From Bacillus sp. RO1 (lineage in GTDB: Bacteria > Bacillota > Bacilli > Bacillales > Bacillaceae_I), in NCBI RefSeq assembly GCF_012524115.1, contig NZ_JAAZWB010000066.1, positions 1 through 64,000 on the forward strand: a DNA stretch of 64,000 nt, given 5' to 3'. The translations under genes were made by a program, and so were the position numbers. The notes beneath the pieces are model-generated. The model did no database searches and was not told the DNA's origin. It saw nothing but the letters and a program-made list of their open reading frames with translations. Shown here piece after piece: positions 55,388 to 64,000 of the stretch (the first letter of the stretch is position 1; every line of letters begins with the position of its first letter).

Positions 55388-56047
55388 TTAGTCATTCAAT
55401 TCGTAATGGCTACCCTTTACAAGGTAGAATATATTTTCTGATATATTGGTGGTATGATCGGCCATACGCTCAATATATCGGCAGATGAAGCTCAATTGGG
55501 TAATTTCAGGTATCAAATCCGGGTGGTCTTTGGTCAACTGAAGTAGCTCACGGATGTTTTGACCGTATAGCTCGTCCACTTGATCATCCATGTCCGCTAC
55601 CTTCTTCGCCAAGACTACATCCTCATCATAATAAGCTTTCAATGCAAGTGATAACATTTCAGTCGCAATGCTATGCATTTTCTCAATCTTCTCAAGCTGA
55701 ATGATTGGTTGAGTGTTTTTCCCGATTCTTATCGTAGATTTTGCAATATTTACAGCAAAATCTGCGATACGTTCTACATCCGTGGAGATTTTAATTGCTA
55801 CGAAAATTCTACGTAAATCAATTGCCACTGGTTGCTGTTTGGCAATTAGAAGAATGGCAAAGTCATTAATCTCTTCATCTAAACGGTCTGCCTTGTTATC
55901 TTCTTCAATAATCTGAAGCGCAAGGTCCACGTTTTGGTTTGTTAAGGCGTCAATGGATTTTCCCATTGCAATTTCAGCCAAACTACCAAGTTCCAATAAT
56001 TTATCTCTTAACGTTTCTAAATCCACATGAAATTGACGCAATACCAT
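55388..56047 (-). CDS. phoU: Phosphate-transport regulator PhoU
   Basis: 219 residues, two repeated three-helix bundles with E/D-rich metal motifs (DNKADRLDEEINDFAI, MDDQVDELYGQN). PhoU limits Pst activity and signals phosphate state. It ends the pst operon; in B. subtilis that operon has no phoU, so the arrangement is more like other Bacillaceae. Confidence 0.95.
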   Translation of the reverse strand: MVLRQFHVDLETLRDKLLELGSLAEIAMGKSIDALTNQNVDLALQIIEEDNKADRLDEEINDFAILLIAKQQPVAIDLRRIFVAIKISTDVERIADFAVNIAKSTIRIGKNTQPIIQLEKIEKMHSIATEMLSLALKAYYDEDVVLAKKVADMDDQVDELYGQNIRELLQLTKDHPDLIPEITQLSFICRYIERMADHTTNISENIFYLVKGSHYELND

Positions 56048-56072
56048 CTACCTCTTCCTTTCTCAACCTTTA

Positions 56073-56894
56073 TTATCCGAAACGACCAGTAATATAGTCT
56101 TCTGTACGCTTATCTGACGGATTGGAGAACAATTTATCTGTTTCAGAATATTCTACCACTTCCCCATTTAAGAAGAAAGCTGTTCTGTCCGATATACGTG
56201 CAGCTTGTTGCATATTATGCGTAACAATGACGATACTGTAGTCTTTCTTTAGTTCTTGAACGAGTTCTTCCACTTTAAGAGTAGAGATAGGGTCAAGAGC
56301 AGATGTTGGTTCATCCATTAAGATAACGTCCGGCTCAATAGCCAAACAACGAGCAATACATAAACGCTGCTGTTGTCCACCAGATAGACCGTAAGCATTT
56401 TCTTTTAGACGGTCTTTGACTTCATCCCAGATTGCAGCTCCACGTAAGCTTTTTTCCACAATTTCATCAAGGACTTTTTTATTACGGATTCCATGAATTC
56501 TTGGTCCATAAGCAATATTGTCATAAATGGATTTTGGGAACGGATTAGGTTTTTGGAATACCATTCCTACATTTGTTCTTAGTTCTTCCACTTTATAAGA
56601 CTTACTTAAAATATTCTTTTCACGATAAAGAATATCACCAGAAACTTTAACACTTGGGACTAATTCAACCATACGGTTCAATGTCTTAATATAAGTGGAC
56701 TTTCCGCAACCGGAAGGTCCGATGATTGCCGTAACCTCGTTTTCATAGATCGGCAAGTTGATGTTTTTCAAAGCTAAATTTTCGCCGTACCATAAGTTCA
56801 AATCTTTTGTATGGTACACAATGCTTTTGTCTTTTGGAGTTATTGTTTTAGAAGAATTGTTCTTCGTTTCACGTTCAGGCACCGTAATTTGCAT
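56073..56894 (-). CDS. pstB: Phosphate ABC transporter ATP-binding protein PstB
   Basis: 273 residues with Walker [10 protein letters not shown], signature [13 protein letters not shown], Walker [14 protein letters not shown] and switch His in VTHNMQQ. PstB powers phosphate import. A single pstB is present where B. subtilis has two (pstBA, pstBB). AGGAGGA precedes the ATG. Confidence 0.98.
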   Translation of the reverse strand: MQITVPERETKNNSSKTITPKDKSIVYHTKDLNLWYGENLALKNINLPIYENEVTAIIGPSGCGKSTYIKTLNRMVELVPSVKVSGDILYREKNILSKSYKVEELRTNVGMVFQKPNPFPKSIYDNIAYGPRIHGIRNKKVLDEIVEKSLRGAAIWDEVKDRLKENAYGLSGGQQQRLCIARCLAIEPDVILMDEPTSALDPISTLKVEELVQELKKDYSIVIVTHNMQQAARISDRTAFFLNGEVVEYSETDKLFSNPSDKRTEDYITGRFG

Positions 56895-56912
56895 AGATGA
56901 TTCCTCCTAGGA

Positions 56913-57797
56913 TTAAAATCTTCTTTGGAATTTATTTCGAATAATTACTGCAATGGAATTCATGACTAATAAAATGAAAAGTAGTACTACGATAGTAGCT
57001 GCTGCTAAGTTCGCATATTCTGCAACAAGAGCTGCGTCAATTGTCCAGTAGTAAATTTGCATTGGAAGTACAGTGAATTTGTCGAAAATCCCCTCAGGTA
57101 GCGGAATCAATAACGCCGGAATTCCCAATACAACTAATGGAGCCGTTTCCCCGATAGCACGGGATAACGCAAGGATAACTCCTGTTAAAATACCCGGTAA
57201 TGAAGCTGGCAAAACGATATTCTTGATTGTCTGCCATTTAGTCGCACCCATTCCGTAGGATGCTTCTCTTAAGTAACCAGGAACTGAGCGAATTGCTTCT
57301 TGACTAGCTACTACTACGATAGGAAGAACTAATAATGCCATTGTCAGACCACCAGCCAACACGATATTTCCAAGACCAGCCGCTCTAACAAATATAGTTA
57401 ATCCCAAGATACCGAATACAATGGACGGTACACCTGCAAGGTTTGAAATATTCGTTTGTAAAAAGCGTTGTAGGCGTCCTTTTTTTGCATACTCTTCTAA
57501 ATAGATAGCTGTGCCGACACCGAGAAACAAAGTGATTGGCGCAACAACTAACATCAGCCATACAGTACCCATGATGGCACCCATGATTCCAGCTCTATCT
57601 GCCATAGTAGACAGTTTACTCGTTATAAATTGAAGATCAACCCAACCCATACTCTGAGAAATAACTCGGTAAAAAAGAATGACAAGTACAACAAGACCAA
57701 TTAATGTCGCTGCTAAAAATAATGATTTAGCAATATTGTTCACTGTTAGTCTAGAATTCATTTTCTTTTGAACTTGCGCTGCATCAACATACTTCAT
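56913..57797 (-). CDS. pstA: Phosphate ABC transporter permease PstA
   Basis: 294 residues, six membrane helices, with the EAA loop REASYGMGATKWQTIKNIVLPASLPGI. The start is 1 base after the pstC stop region and behind AGGGAGGA. Confidence 0.97.
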   Translation of the reverse strand: MKYVDAAQVQKKMNSRLTVNNIAKSLFLAATLIGLVVLVILFYRVISQSMGWVDLQFITSKLSTMADRAGIMGAIMGTVWLMLVVAPITLFLGVGTAIYLEEYAKKGRLQRFLQTNISNLAGVPSIVFGILGLTIFVRAAGLGNIVLAGGLTMALLVLPIVVVASQEAIRSVPGYLREASYGMGATKWQTIKNIVLPASLPGILTGVILALSRAIGETAPLVVLGIPALLIPLPEGIFDKFTVLPMQIYYWTIDAALVAEYANLAAATIVVLLFILLVMNSIAVIIRNKFQRRF

Positions 57798-57798
57798 C

Positions 57799-58740
57799 TT
57801 AATATTCCTCCCTATACTTGCGAGAGATATACTGGGCGATCAGGTTCATGACAAGTGTAAACACGAACAATGTCATCGCAACAGCATACAAGCTATAATA
57901 TAAAGTTGAACCAGCTGGTGCATCTCCACCGGTTACTTCCACAATGTATGCGGTCATCGTTTGCATAGATTGTGTGACGTCAAACGTAAAGTTCTTTGTA
58001 CTTCCACTCGCAATCGTTACAATCATCGTTTCACCGATTGCACGGGAAATAGCTAGAACAAATGATGCGACAATTCCAGACATAGCTGCAGGAACTACCA
58101 CTTTCCAAGCTACCTCAAGCTTCGTTGATCCAAGCGCCAATGCTCCCTCTCTCATAGCATTAGGAACGGAGCTCATCGCGTCTTCCGATAAAGAGGCAAC
58201 CATTGGAATGATCATTATTCCCATAACTATTCCTGGACTGAGGATATTGGTTGGTTCTAAACCAGGAATGATTTGTCTTAATAAAGGTGTTACAAAAGTG
58301 AATGCGAAAAATCCGTAAACGATTGTAGGAATACCCGCTAGCACCTCTAAGATAGGTTTTAAAATTCTTCGTACTCTATCGGATGCATACTCGCTTAAGA
58401 AAATCGCGCTCATTAAACCGATAGGGATTGCCACAACCATTGCAATGACAGAAGAAATGATTGTTCCTGTCAACAAAGGAAGCACACCGAATTGTGCATT
58501 TTCCCCTAGAGGTTTTAATTGTGTACCAGTAAAGAAGTCAAGAAACGGAATTCTAGAAAAGAATTCTACTGTCTCAAATAATAATGTAAAAATAATACCC
58601 AAAGTTGTAAAAATAGAAATTGTTGCGATACCCAAAAGAAACTTAGGTACAAACGCTTCAATAAATCTATTTGTGTTTAGAGTCGTCTTTTTCTTATTGA
58701 TTAACTCTCTCACATTGATGCTATCTTTCTGATTAGCCAA
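57799..58740 (-). CDS. pstC: Phosphate ABC transporter permease PstC
   Basis: About 313 residues, six membrane helices, with the EAA loop REGALALGSTKLEVAWKVVVPAAMSGI. I prefer the TTG start ending at 58740 (AAAGGGG at 8 bases); an ATG six codons upstream is possible. A hairpin separates it from pstS. Confidence 0.95.
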   Translation of the reverse strand: MANQKDSINVRELINKKKTTLNTNRFIEAFVPKFLLGIATISIFTTLGIIFTLLFETVEFFSRIPFLDFFTGTQLKPLGENAQFGVLPLLTGTIISSVIAMVVAIPIGLMSAIFLSEYASDRVRRILKPILEVLAGIPTIVYGFFAFTFVTPLLRQIIPGLEPTNILSPGIVMGIMIIPMVASLSEDAMSSVPNAMREGALALGSTKLEVAWKVVVPAAMSGIVASFVLAISRAIGETMIVTIASGSTKNFTFDVTQSMQTMTAYIVEVTGGDAPAGSTLYYSLYAVAMTLFVFTLVMNLIAQYISRKYREEY

Positions 58741-58812
58741 TTTGAAATCCCCTTTCATCCTTTACCCTAACGTAACAAGGACCATCCAAAGCCTATTTTA
58801 AAAATACATAGA

Positions 58813-58845
58813 GGAAGATGAGCAGCAAGGAGCCCCTCATCTTCC
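58813..58845 (-). terminator. Hairpin between pstS and pstC
   Basis: Perfect 10-bp stem GGAAGATGAG/CTCATCTTCC, then TCTATGTATTTTT. In B. subtilis a comparable site gives more pstS than downstream mRNA; likely a partial terminator or mRNA stabiliser. Confidence 0.8.
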
Positions 58846-58853
58846 CTGAAAAC

Positions 58854-59828
58854 TTACTTTAAACCTTCAAGCTCTTCTACTGCAGTTTGAATTTCTTCAT
58901 CTGTTAATGGAGCAAATCCTGTTTCACTAGCAACAGTTTGTGCATTTTCCATTGTGTAGATTGCATAATCAAGTACTTGAGGCTTTTCTTTCGCCATATC
59001 TACATTCAAGTAAGTGAATACTGGACGAGTAAAGTTTGCATAGTCACCGTCTTCAGCGATTGTGTCAAGAGATGGTTCTACAGGACCGTTACCGAAGTCA
59101 ACTTTTACAGCCGTTAATTTATCTGTGTTGCTTGCATAGTAACCGTAACCGAAGAATCCGATTGCGTTTTTATCTTTAGAAACAAGGTCTACTAGTGTAG
59201 AGTATTCTTGTTGTAAATTTACACCTTCAACTAGATCTTTTTCTTCAAGGATTTTTTCCCAGAAGAACTCATATGTTCCGTGGTTTTCGTTTGGACCGTA
59301 AGCTTTGATTGGCTCATTTGGGAAGTCTGGGTTGATATCAGACCAGTTTTTAATATTGCCTTCAGCTAAGAAGATTTTTTTAATGTCTTCTTCAGTTAAT
59401 TCAGTTGCCCAGTCGTTTTCTTTATTAATAACAATTGTTAATCCGTCAAGTGCCACTTTCATTTCTTTTACTTCCAAGCCAAGCTCATCAGCTTGTGCTT
59501 TTTCTTCATCTTTAATTGTACGAGATGCGTTATTAAAATCAGTTCCGTCTTCTACTAGGAATTTCTTAAATCCAGCAGAAGTACCAGCACGACTTACTTC
59601 AACAGATACGCCTTCTTGAGCTTCTGTCATGTATTTTTCAGCCATTAATGACATGAAAGGGAATACTGTTCCAGATCCATCAATTACTACACTACCTTCA
59701 AGTTCTTCTCCGCCTTCAGCTGAAGTTCCTTCGTTACCACCGTTGTTGTTTGCATTACCACATGCTGCAGCGAATACTGCAAGTGATGCAACGATAGCTA
59801 GTAATAAAAAACGTTTGAAGCTTTTCAT
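58854..59828 (-). CDS. pstS: Phosphate-binding lipoprotein PstS
   Basis: 324-residue type II periplasmic-binding protein. Lipoprotein signal ending FAAACG (lipidated Cys at about 23) and a Asn/Gly/Glu-rich tether precede the phosphate motifs GSGTVFPFMSLM and RAGTSAGFKKF. Captures phosphate at the cell surface for PstCA. GGGGGAA precedes the ATG. Confidence 0.97.
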   Translation of the reverse strand: MKSFKRFLLLAIVASLAVFAAACGNANNNGGNEGTSAEGGEELEGSVVIDGSGTVFPFMSLMAEKYMTEAQEGVSVEVSRAGTSAGFKKFLVEDGTDFNNASRTIKDEEKAQADELGLEVKEMKVALDGLTIVINKENDWATELTEEDIKKIFLAEGNIKNWSDINPDFPNEPIKAYGPNENHGTYEFFWEKILEEKDLVEGVNLQQEYSTLVDLVSKDKNAIGFFGYGYYASNTDKLTAVKVDFGNGPVEPSLDTIAEDGDYANFTRPVFTYLNVDMAKEKPQVLDYAIYTMENAQTVASETGFAPLTDEEIQTAVEELEGLK

Positions 59829-59890
59829 TTCTTAATTCCCCCTAAGGTTTTTGTTTTTGTTGATGTTTCTGTGTTTATCTTGCCCTACGA

Positions 59891-59949
59891 ATAATAGAAT
59901 ATAACTTGTGTGTTAACTACGTATGAATCAAGTGTAAAGGTTTTGTAAA
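59891..59949 (-). promoter_or_regulatory. PhoP-controlled promoter of the pst operon (Pho box)
   Basis: Minus strand TTTACA, TTTACA, TTCATA and TTAACA repeat at exact 11-bp steps (59944, 59933, 59922, 59911), the PhoP box pattern. TATTAT at 59891-59896 is the likely -10. It implies induction by phosphate starvation. Confidence 0.92.
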
Positions 59950-60037
59950 TGTCGTTTTTTCTGTAGTTTTATCGGGAATAATGGAGGAATTTAGTGTATG
60001 TTTGCTATTGCAAAATAAATAAAGGGGCATTAGGACA

Positions 60038-60070
60038 CAAAAAAGCACCCCGATTTGGAGTGCTTTTTTA
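60038..60070 (-). terminator. Terminator of pbpA
   Basis: Minus strand GCACTCC...GGGGTGC stem followed by TTTTTT. Confidence 0.9.
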
Positions 60071-60073
60071 CTA

Positions 60074-62245
60074 TTACTCTGTATCTTCTTCATTATTCTG
60101 CTCTTCTACTTCTTCTGTTTGTTCTTGATTTTCTTCCGATTTTTCTCCCATAGCACGTTCTTTCTTTAGACTAAAGTAAGCATCCATAACCGCATCACCA
60201 ATACGAGTACTAATTCCGCCTGTTACGCTAAAGTCCGTAGATGCATATGGCACCATAATAGCATAAGCAATTTCAGGATTATCATAAGGTGCATAACCTA
60301 CTAGGTTAAAGTTTAGTGTGTCATGGTAACGCTTTTCTCCATTAGGAAGAATCTCTTGATACCTAGACTCAGCTGTACCCGATTTTCCAGCAGGCTTATA
60401 CTGTTTCATTTTAGAGCTGCTTGCTGTTCCTCTTGATCCATGATAAACCCTGATAAATCCATTTTGCACCTGTTCAATTTGTCTATCTGTCATGTCTACT
60501 CTATTTAATACTTGAGGTTCGAAAGGTTCAACTACACGCCCAAGCTCTTCTCCATTATTGGGCTCTCTTATCTCTCTAACTAATTGCGGCTTCATTCTAT
60601 ACCCGCCATTGGCGATAGTAGATACGTATTGTGCCAATTGAAGCGTGGTGTAAGTATCATACTGTCCAATTGATAAATCTAGAAAAAGACCAGGGTATCT
60701 TGTCTCTGTTCCTTCAAAACCCGCAGATTCTCGAGGAAGGTCAATACCTGTTTCTACTCCTAAACCGAATTGAGCTAGATAGGACCTAAATGTATCAAAA
60801 GCGTTTGGTGGTATGAACAACGGTTGTTTTGGCGAGTAATTTGCACCAGCAATAGCCATAGCTATTCTGAACATATATACGTTGGAAGACCTTTCAAGTG
60901 CTGTTAAATCATTTATACTTCCCATATTTGTATAGGAAGCCTTTCTTAAAGCATCTGACCCCCGTCCAATATATAATGGGGAATCATACAGGTAGGAACC
61001 CGGCTGGATGACACCGTGCTGATAACCAGCTAGTACAGAGGCTCCCTTAACTGTTGAACCAGGTTCATACGCTTCTTGGATGGCGCCTAAAGCATTGTCA
61101 TAAATTTTTAATTGGCCATCTTCTTCATCCCGGATTAATTGCTTTCCTGCAAGAGAAAGGACTTCACCAGTTTTAGGGTTCATTACAACGACAAAAGCGC
61201 GGTCTAGAAATCTTGCCTTGGCGCTTGGATTTGCTCGCGTTTGTAGCATCTCTTCAATTAATACCTCTTCCACTTTCTGCTGGAATTCCATATCTATTGA
61301 TAAAATCAAATCTTTCCCACGTTGCCCATCATAAACTTTTTCTTGATGAAGTAAATTTCCGCCAGTGTCAGTCACATTGCGAACTCTTGCCTTTTGACCC
61401 TGTAAAACATTTTCGTATTGAGCTTCAAGTTGTGAAGTGCCAATTCGATCATTTCGACTATATCCACGGGCAAGGAATTCATCTACCTTCTCACTTGGAA
61501 TCCCAGTCTCTGATGTTGAAACATTACCAAAAACAGAATCGAGGGTTGAGCCATAGGCATAAGATCGGATAAAGTCCGTTGTAATATCCACACCAGGCAA
61601 ATCGGTCAGCATTTCACTAACCATAGCAAATTCCTTCGCTGTTACATCTTGGTTCTTAACAATCTGTGGGGTAAGGGCATACCCTTTATTAAACTCACGG
61701 AAGATTGCCAGAACCTCTTCTTCATCTTCAGTTATTTCAGCTAATTGCTCTTTCGTAATTCTATCTAACTGGAGATCATATAACTCCCTTTCTTCCATAT
61801 CACCATCGGCAACTTTTTTCCGGTCTTCTTCCGTTATCAGCTTTGCCGCTTCTTCAGGACGAGTCAGAATCCAATAATCTTTCCTATCTCTTTCCTGAAT
61901 CTTTGTAGTGTCCATTGAAATAATTTTAGAAAGTTTTTTTGCTACCTCTAGTTGTTCATTTGGGCTTGTTGATTGCATGCGGGTATATGTAATAGCATTT
62001 AATGGTGTGTTATCCACTACAACATTGCCATTGCGATCATATATTTTCCCTCTAGGTACCAAAGTATTTACCGTCACGTTTTCGGTTCGATCTACCTCTT
62101 TCCGGTAATCTTCCCCAAAAACGATTTGGACAAATCCTAGTCTTAGAATGAGGGCTGAGAACAGTAAAAAAACCGCAAAAAACAAAAGGTTTAAGCGCGA
62201 CGGGACGTAATTCTTCTTTTTCTTTTTTTGCTTTTGATTTGTCAT
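60074..62245 (-). CDS. pbpA: Penicillin-binding protein 2A-type transpeptidase
   Basis: 723-residue class B PBP: one N-terminal membrane helix (about 18-40), dimerisation domain, and a transpeptidase domain with nucleophile motif STVK (about 400), SSN, and KSGTAE (about 630). It has an acidic C-terminal tail of about 35 residues. Next to pstS as in B. subtilis pbpA. Involved in rod-shape synthesis of the wall. Confidence 0.95.
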   Translation of the reverse strand: MTNQKQKKKKKNYVPSRLNLLFFAVFLLFSALILRLGFVQIVFGEDYRKEVDRTENVTVNTLVPRGKIYDRNGNVVVDNTPLNAITYTRMQSTSPNEQLEVAKKLSKIISMDTTKIQERDRKDYWILTRPEEAAKLITEEDRKKVADGDMEERELYDLQLDRITKEQLAEITEDEEEVLAIFREFNKGYALTPQIVKNQDVTAKEFAMVSEMLTDLPGVDITTDFIRSYAYGSTLDSVFGNVSTSETGIPSEKVDEFLARGYSRNDRIGTSQLEAQYENVLQGQKARVRNVTDTGGNLLHQEKVYDGQRGKDLILSIDMEFQQKVEEVLIEEMLQTRANPSAKARFLDRAFVVVMNPKTGEVLSLAGKQLIRDEEDGQLKIYDNALGAIQEAYEPGSTVKGASVLAGYQHGVIQPGSYLYDSPLYIGRGSDALRKASYTNMGSINDLTALERSSNVYMFRIAMAIAGANYSPKQPLFIPPNAFDTFRSYLAQFGLGVETGIDLPRESAGFEGTETRYPGLFLDLSIGQYDTYTTLQLAQYVSTIANGGYRMKPQLVREIREPNNGEELGRVVEPFEPQVLNRVDMTDRQIEQVQNGFIRVYHGSRGTASSSKMKQYKPAGKSGTAESRYQEILPNGEKRYHDTLNFNLVGYAPYDNPEIAYAIMVPYASTDFSVTGGISTRIGDAVMDAYFSLKKERAMGEKSEENQEQTEEVEEQNNEEDTE

Positions 62246-62300
62246 CCTTTACACCTTTTCATTAATTATTTCGAGTGGCTAATATAAGCAACTTGTTTAT

Positions 62301-62340
62301 AAAAAGTAAGAGACACCTACGTTAGTCTGTATAGGTGTCT
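62301..62340 (-). terminator. Terminator of yqgE
   Basis: Minus strand AGACACCTA...TAGGTGTCT stem then CTTACTTTTT. Confidence 0.75.
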
Positions 62341-62395
62341 GTGTCTTTATCTATTGTATAGGAAATCATAATAAATTTCTATTATTAAATCCCTT

Positions 62396-63682
62396 TTAAG
62401 GAGTTGATTCTCCCTCACCGTCTCGCAAAGTTGTCACAATTGGATGTGGTTCTTCCTTTGGAGAAGGCATGGGTTCTAATTCTACTTTACGGATGAATGG
62501 ATAGATTAATGCGTGTCCTGCACCAATCACGCCCAAAAGGATTGGAATACTCTTTTGCGTATCAAAAAAGATTACCGCAATCAAAAACAAGATAATAGAA
62601 GTAATACGCCCTATATTTAAGAAAATTTCCCTGACAACAATATATTCAATGCGCATCTCTGCTGCTTTCCACCCTCTTCCAATCACATCATAGGTCAAGG
62701 ATACATATGGAACTAACAACAACGGATAGGCTATTGCGATGGTTACTGCGTACATGAGCAACTTGACGTAAGTTAATTCAAAGATAAGAAAGAAAATCGC
62801 TCCATACAATATTAGTCCTCCTAGGAGGATTGCTTTCTTCCTGAACTCTTTCTTAATAAGCCTCGTGGCCAGATAGTAACAGACAAATGCCACAGCTGAG
62901 TTTAACAATCCGAACGTTCCTAGTGCCAATTCACTGTTCGTTGTAATAAATACCAATACAGAAACTGCAAAAAGGAAAGTACCTTCACGTAAACCTTGAA
63001 AAAAGTGTGCATTCGTTATGTATCCCCAGTTCTCATTATTTTTTCTTTCCTGTAAAATACGCCTTAGTTCGAAGCTTCCTTCCGCCCCGCGCCTTTTTAA
63101 AAATAGGCTTAAGATTACTGCAGCAAAAAAAAGAATGAGGGAGATAGTGAAGATTACCGTGTAACCTGTAAACTTTTCTAATGTAGAGATAATATAGCCG
63201 GCCGCAAAGGGTCCAATCATTCCACCGACTGAAGTCAATATCCCCAAAAATCCATTAAAAAAATCCCTAGTTTCAGGCTCTGTAATTTCAAAAGTCAATA
63301 CGTTAAAAGCAAGCCAGTAGAAACCATATCCTATGCCAAGCAGTGCACCTAAAAGCAATAAATAGGTGGAGGCCTTGTCACCAATGAACAAAACAAACAA
63401 ATAAAAAAGTGCTAAGAATACGACTCCTAAACGTAGCACAATGACACGATCGATTTTTTTGGCCCATCTACCTGCCAATATAAATGTTAATGGCTGAAAA
63501 ATGACTATTGCTAAATTGTAGAAGCCTAGGTCACTGAATTCGCCTGATTGCTTCCAGAGGTACACATTTACGAATGTATTGGATAGAGCAATGCTGAGAG
63601 AATAAAGTCCACCGATGATTAAGAGTAGCATCAGGTCTTTGTTTACTTCGACATCGCCGATTAGTTTTTTGAGTGCTGCCAT
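62396..63682 (-). CDS. yqgE: MFS transporter YqgE
   Basis: 428 residues, about twelve membrane helices with a cytoplasmic loop near residue 200 (LKRRGAEGSFELRRIL). The position between sodA and pbpA matches YqgE. Family motif WAKKIDRVIVLRLG in loop 2-3 resembles the MFS loop motif. Substrate unknown. GGAGCGGGG precedes the ATG. Confidence 0.88.
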   Translation of the reverse strand: MAALKKLIGDVEVNKDLMLLLIIGGLYSLSIALSNTFVNVYLWKQSGEFSDLGFYNLAIVIFQPLTFILAGRWAKKIDRVIVLRLGVVFLALFYLFVLFIGDKASTYLLLLGALLGIGYGFYWLAFNVLTFEITEPETRDFFNGFLGILTSVGGMIGPFAAGYIISTLEKFTGYTVIFTISLILFFAAVILSLFLKRRGAEGSFELRRILQERKNNENWGYITNAHFFQGLREGTFLFAVSVLVFITTNSELALGTFGLLNSAVAFVCYYLATRLIKKEFRKKAILLGGLILYGAIFFLIFELTYVKLLMYAVTIAIAYPLLLVPYVSLTYDVIGRGWKAAEMRIEYIVVREIFLNIGRITSIILFLIAVIFFDTQKSIPILLGVIGAGHALIYPFIRKVELEPMPSPKEEPHPIVTTLRDGEGESTP

Positions 63683-63776
63683 TATTACCCCGCTCCTTTA
63701 TCTACGTTTATTGTGGCTTAAAGGAGTGGGAGTTATGTACTTTGATTTTTGAACATCTTGAAGACATTCTTTAACT

Positions 63777-63906
63777 CCGCTGTTGATTTCCGCAAATGGC
63801 TTCGCTTTCCTAGGGGCGCTGCTGAAGCCTCCTCGGCTTCGCCTGCGGGGTCTCCACCTAGCGCTATCTCCCTCAGGAGTCTACGCCTTTTGCTCCAATC
63901 AACAGC
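63777..63906. repeat. Interspersed palindromic repeat, copy F
   Basis: CCGCTGTTGATTTCC to CTCCAATCAACAGC, full length, with GAAGCCTCCTCGG and CGGGGTCTCCACC inside. It lies between sodA and yqgE. Confidence 0.88.
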
Positions 63907-63926
63907 TATAGAACACGTAAAAAAAT

Positions 63927-63962
63927 AAAAACTCCCATCCAATTAGGGATGAGAGTTTTTTG
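63927..63962 (-). terminator. Terminator of sodA
   Basis: AAAACTC.CATCC...GGATG.GAGTTTTTT stem, T-rich on both strands. Confidence 0.85.
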
Positions 63963-63970
63963 TGCATTAT

Positions 63971-64000
63971 TTATTTTGCTTCGTTGTAAAGTTTTCCTAC
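63971..64000 (-). CDS. sodA: C-terminal end of superoxide dismutase (partial)
   Basis: The last nine codons VGKLYNEAK-stop run off the window edge. B. subtilis SodA ends with a similar ARLYSEAK, and sodA lies upstream of yqgE there. Identification rests on this tail and on position. Confidence 0.65.
   Translation of the reverse strand, partial: VGKLYNEAK

Noticed and set aside
63733-63942. 69-codon frame over repeat copy F
   Set aside because: Repeat-derived, same peptide pattern as the frames over copies C and E.

Overview
The window comes from the chromosome of a spore-forming, competence-capable member of the Bacillaceae (Bacillus sensu lato): low-to-moderate GC, AGGAGG-type ribosome sites, and gene order that follows the B. 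subtilis sodA-yqgE-pbpA-pst / yqgN-yqgO-yqgP / yqgQ-glcK-yqgS-yqgT-yqgU-yqgV-yqgW-yqgX-yqgY-mgsR / comG stretch almost gene for gene. Nearly all genes lie on the minus strand, so the native reading order runs from 64,000 down to 1.

Layout (left to right): 0-0.5 kb, a 52-bp tandem repeat; 0.5-2.9 kb, ptsH-ptsI behind a long structured leader; 2.9-8 kb, yqzE, aroK, a DUF2642 gene and the seven-gene comG DNA-uptake operon; 8.3-11.3 kb, ykfA-ykfB-ykfC for recycling murein peptides; 11.6-18.7 kb, a GSP18-like stress protein, a lone lysine/ornithine N-hydroxylase, an orphan PAS histidine kinase, a beta-propeller protein, a MurG-type transferase and the DUF1659-DUF2922-YvrJ cluster; 19-38 kb, mgsR and the yqg block (lipoteichoic acid synthase family, glucokinase, GluP rhomboid, spoVAF, a chemoreceptor, lactate dehydrogenase, yqgN); 38.3-55.2 kb, an accessory stretch with rpmG, a sugar-nucleotide/glycosyltransferase pair, cadmium resistance (cadC-cadA), a MarR/permease module, a seven-gene arsenic operon and a SulP transporter; 55.4-64 kb, the Pho-controlled pstSCAB-phoU operon, pbpA, yqgE and the last codons of sodA.

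The most notable item is the last gene of the arsenic operon (48,076-48,363). It encodes a HesB/IscA-like protein of 95 residues whose frame is open except for one TGA at the position where I recall the family having Cys or Sec (Gly-Trp-Gly-TGA-Gly-Ser-Pro). The frame then continues to a Cys-Cys-TAA end and an intrinsic terminator, and a small hairpin follows the TGA. It is a good candidate selenoprotein tied to arsenic detoxification. The operon also carries a dual-specificity-type phosphatase.

Other unexplained structure: three kinds of intergenic repeat (a 52-bp tandem array; a seven-copy array of CGGGCGA cores with 20-bp phase; an interspersed palindromic element of about 130 bp at six loci, one copy inside the ars operon); a MarR regulator with two Cys-Cys pairs whose 16-bp operator is repeated before both itself and a YraQ-type permease; and a terminator-like hairpin inside the ptsHI leader. 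All family assignments come from reading the sequence; no database search was run.
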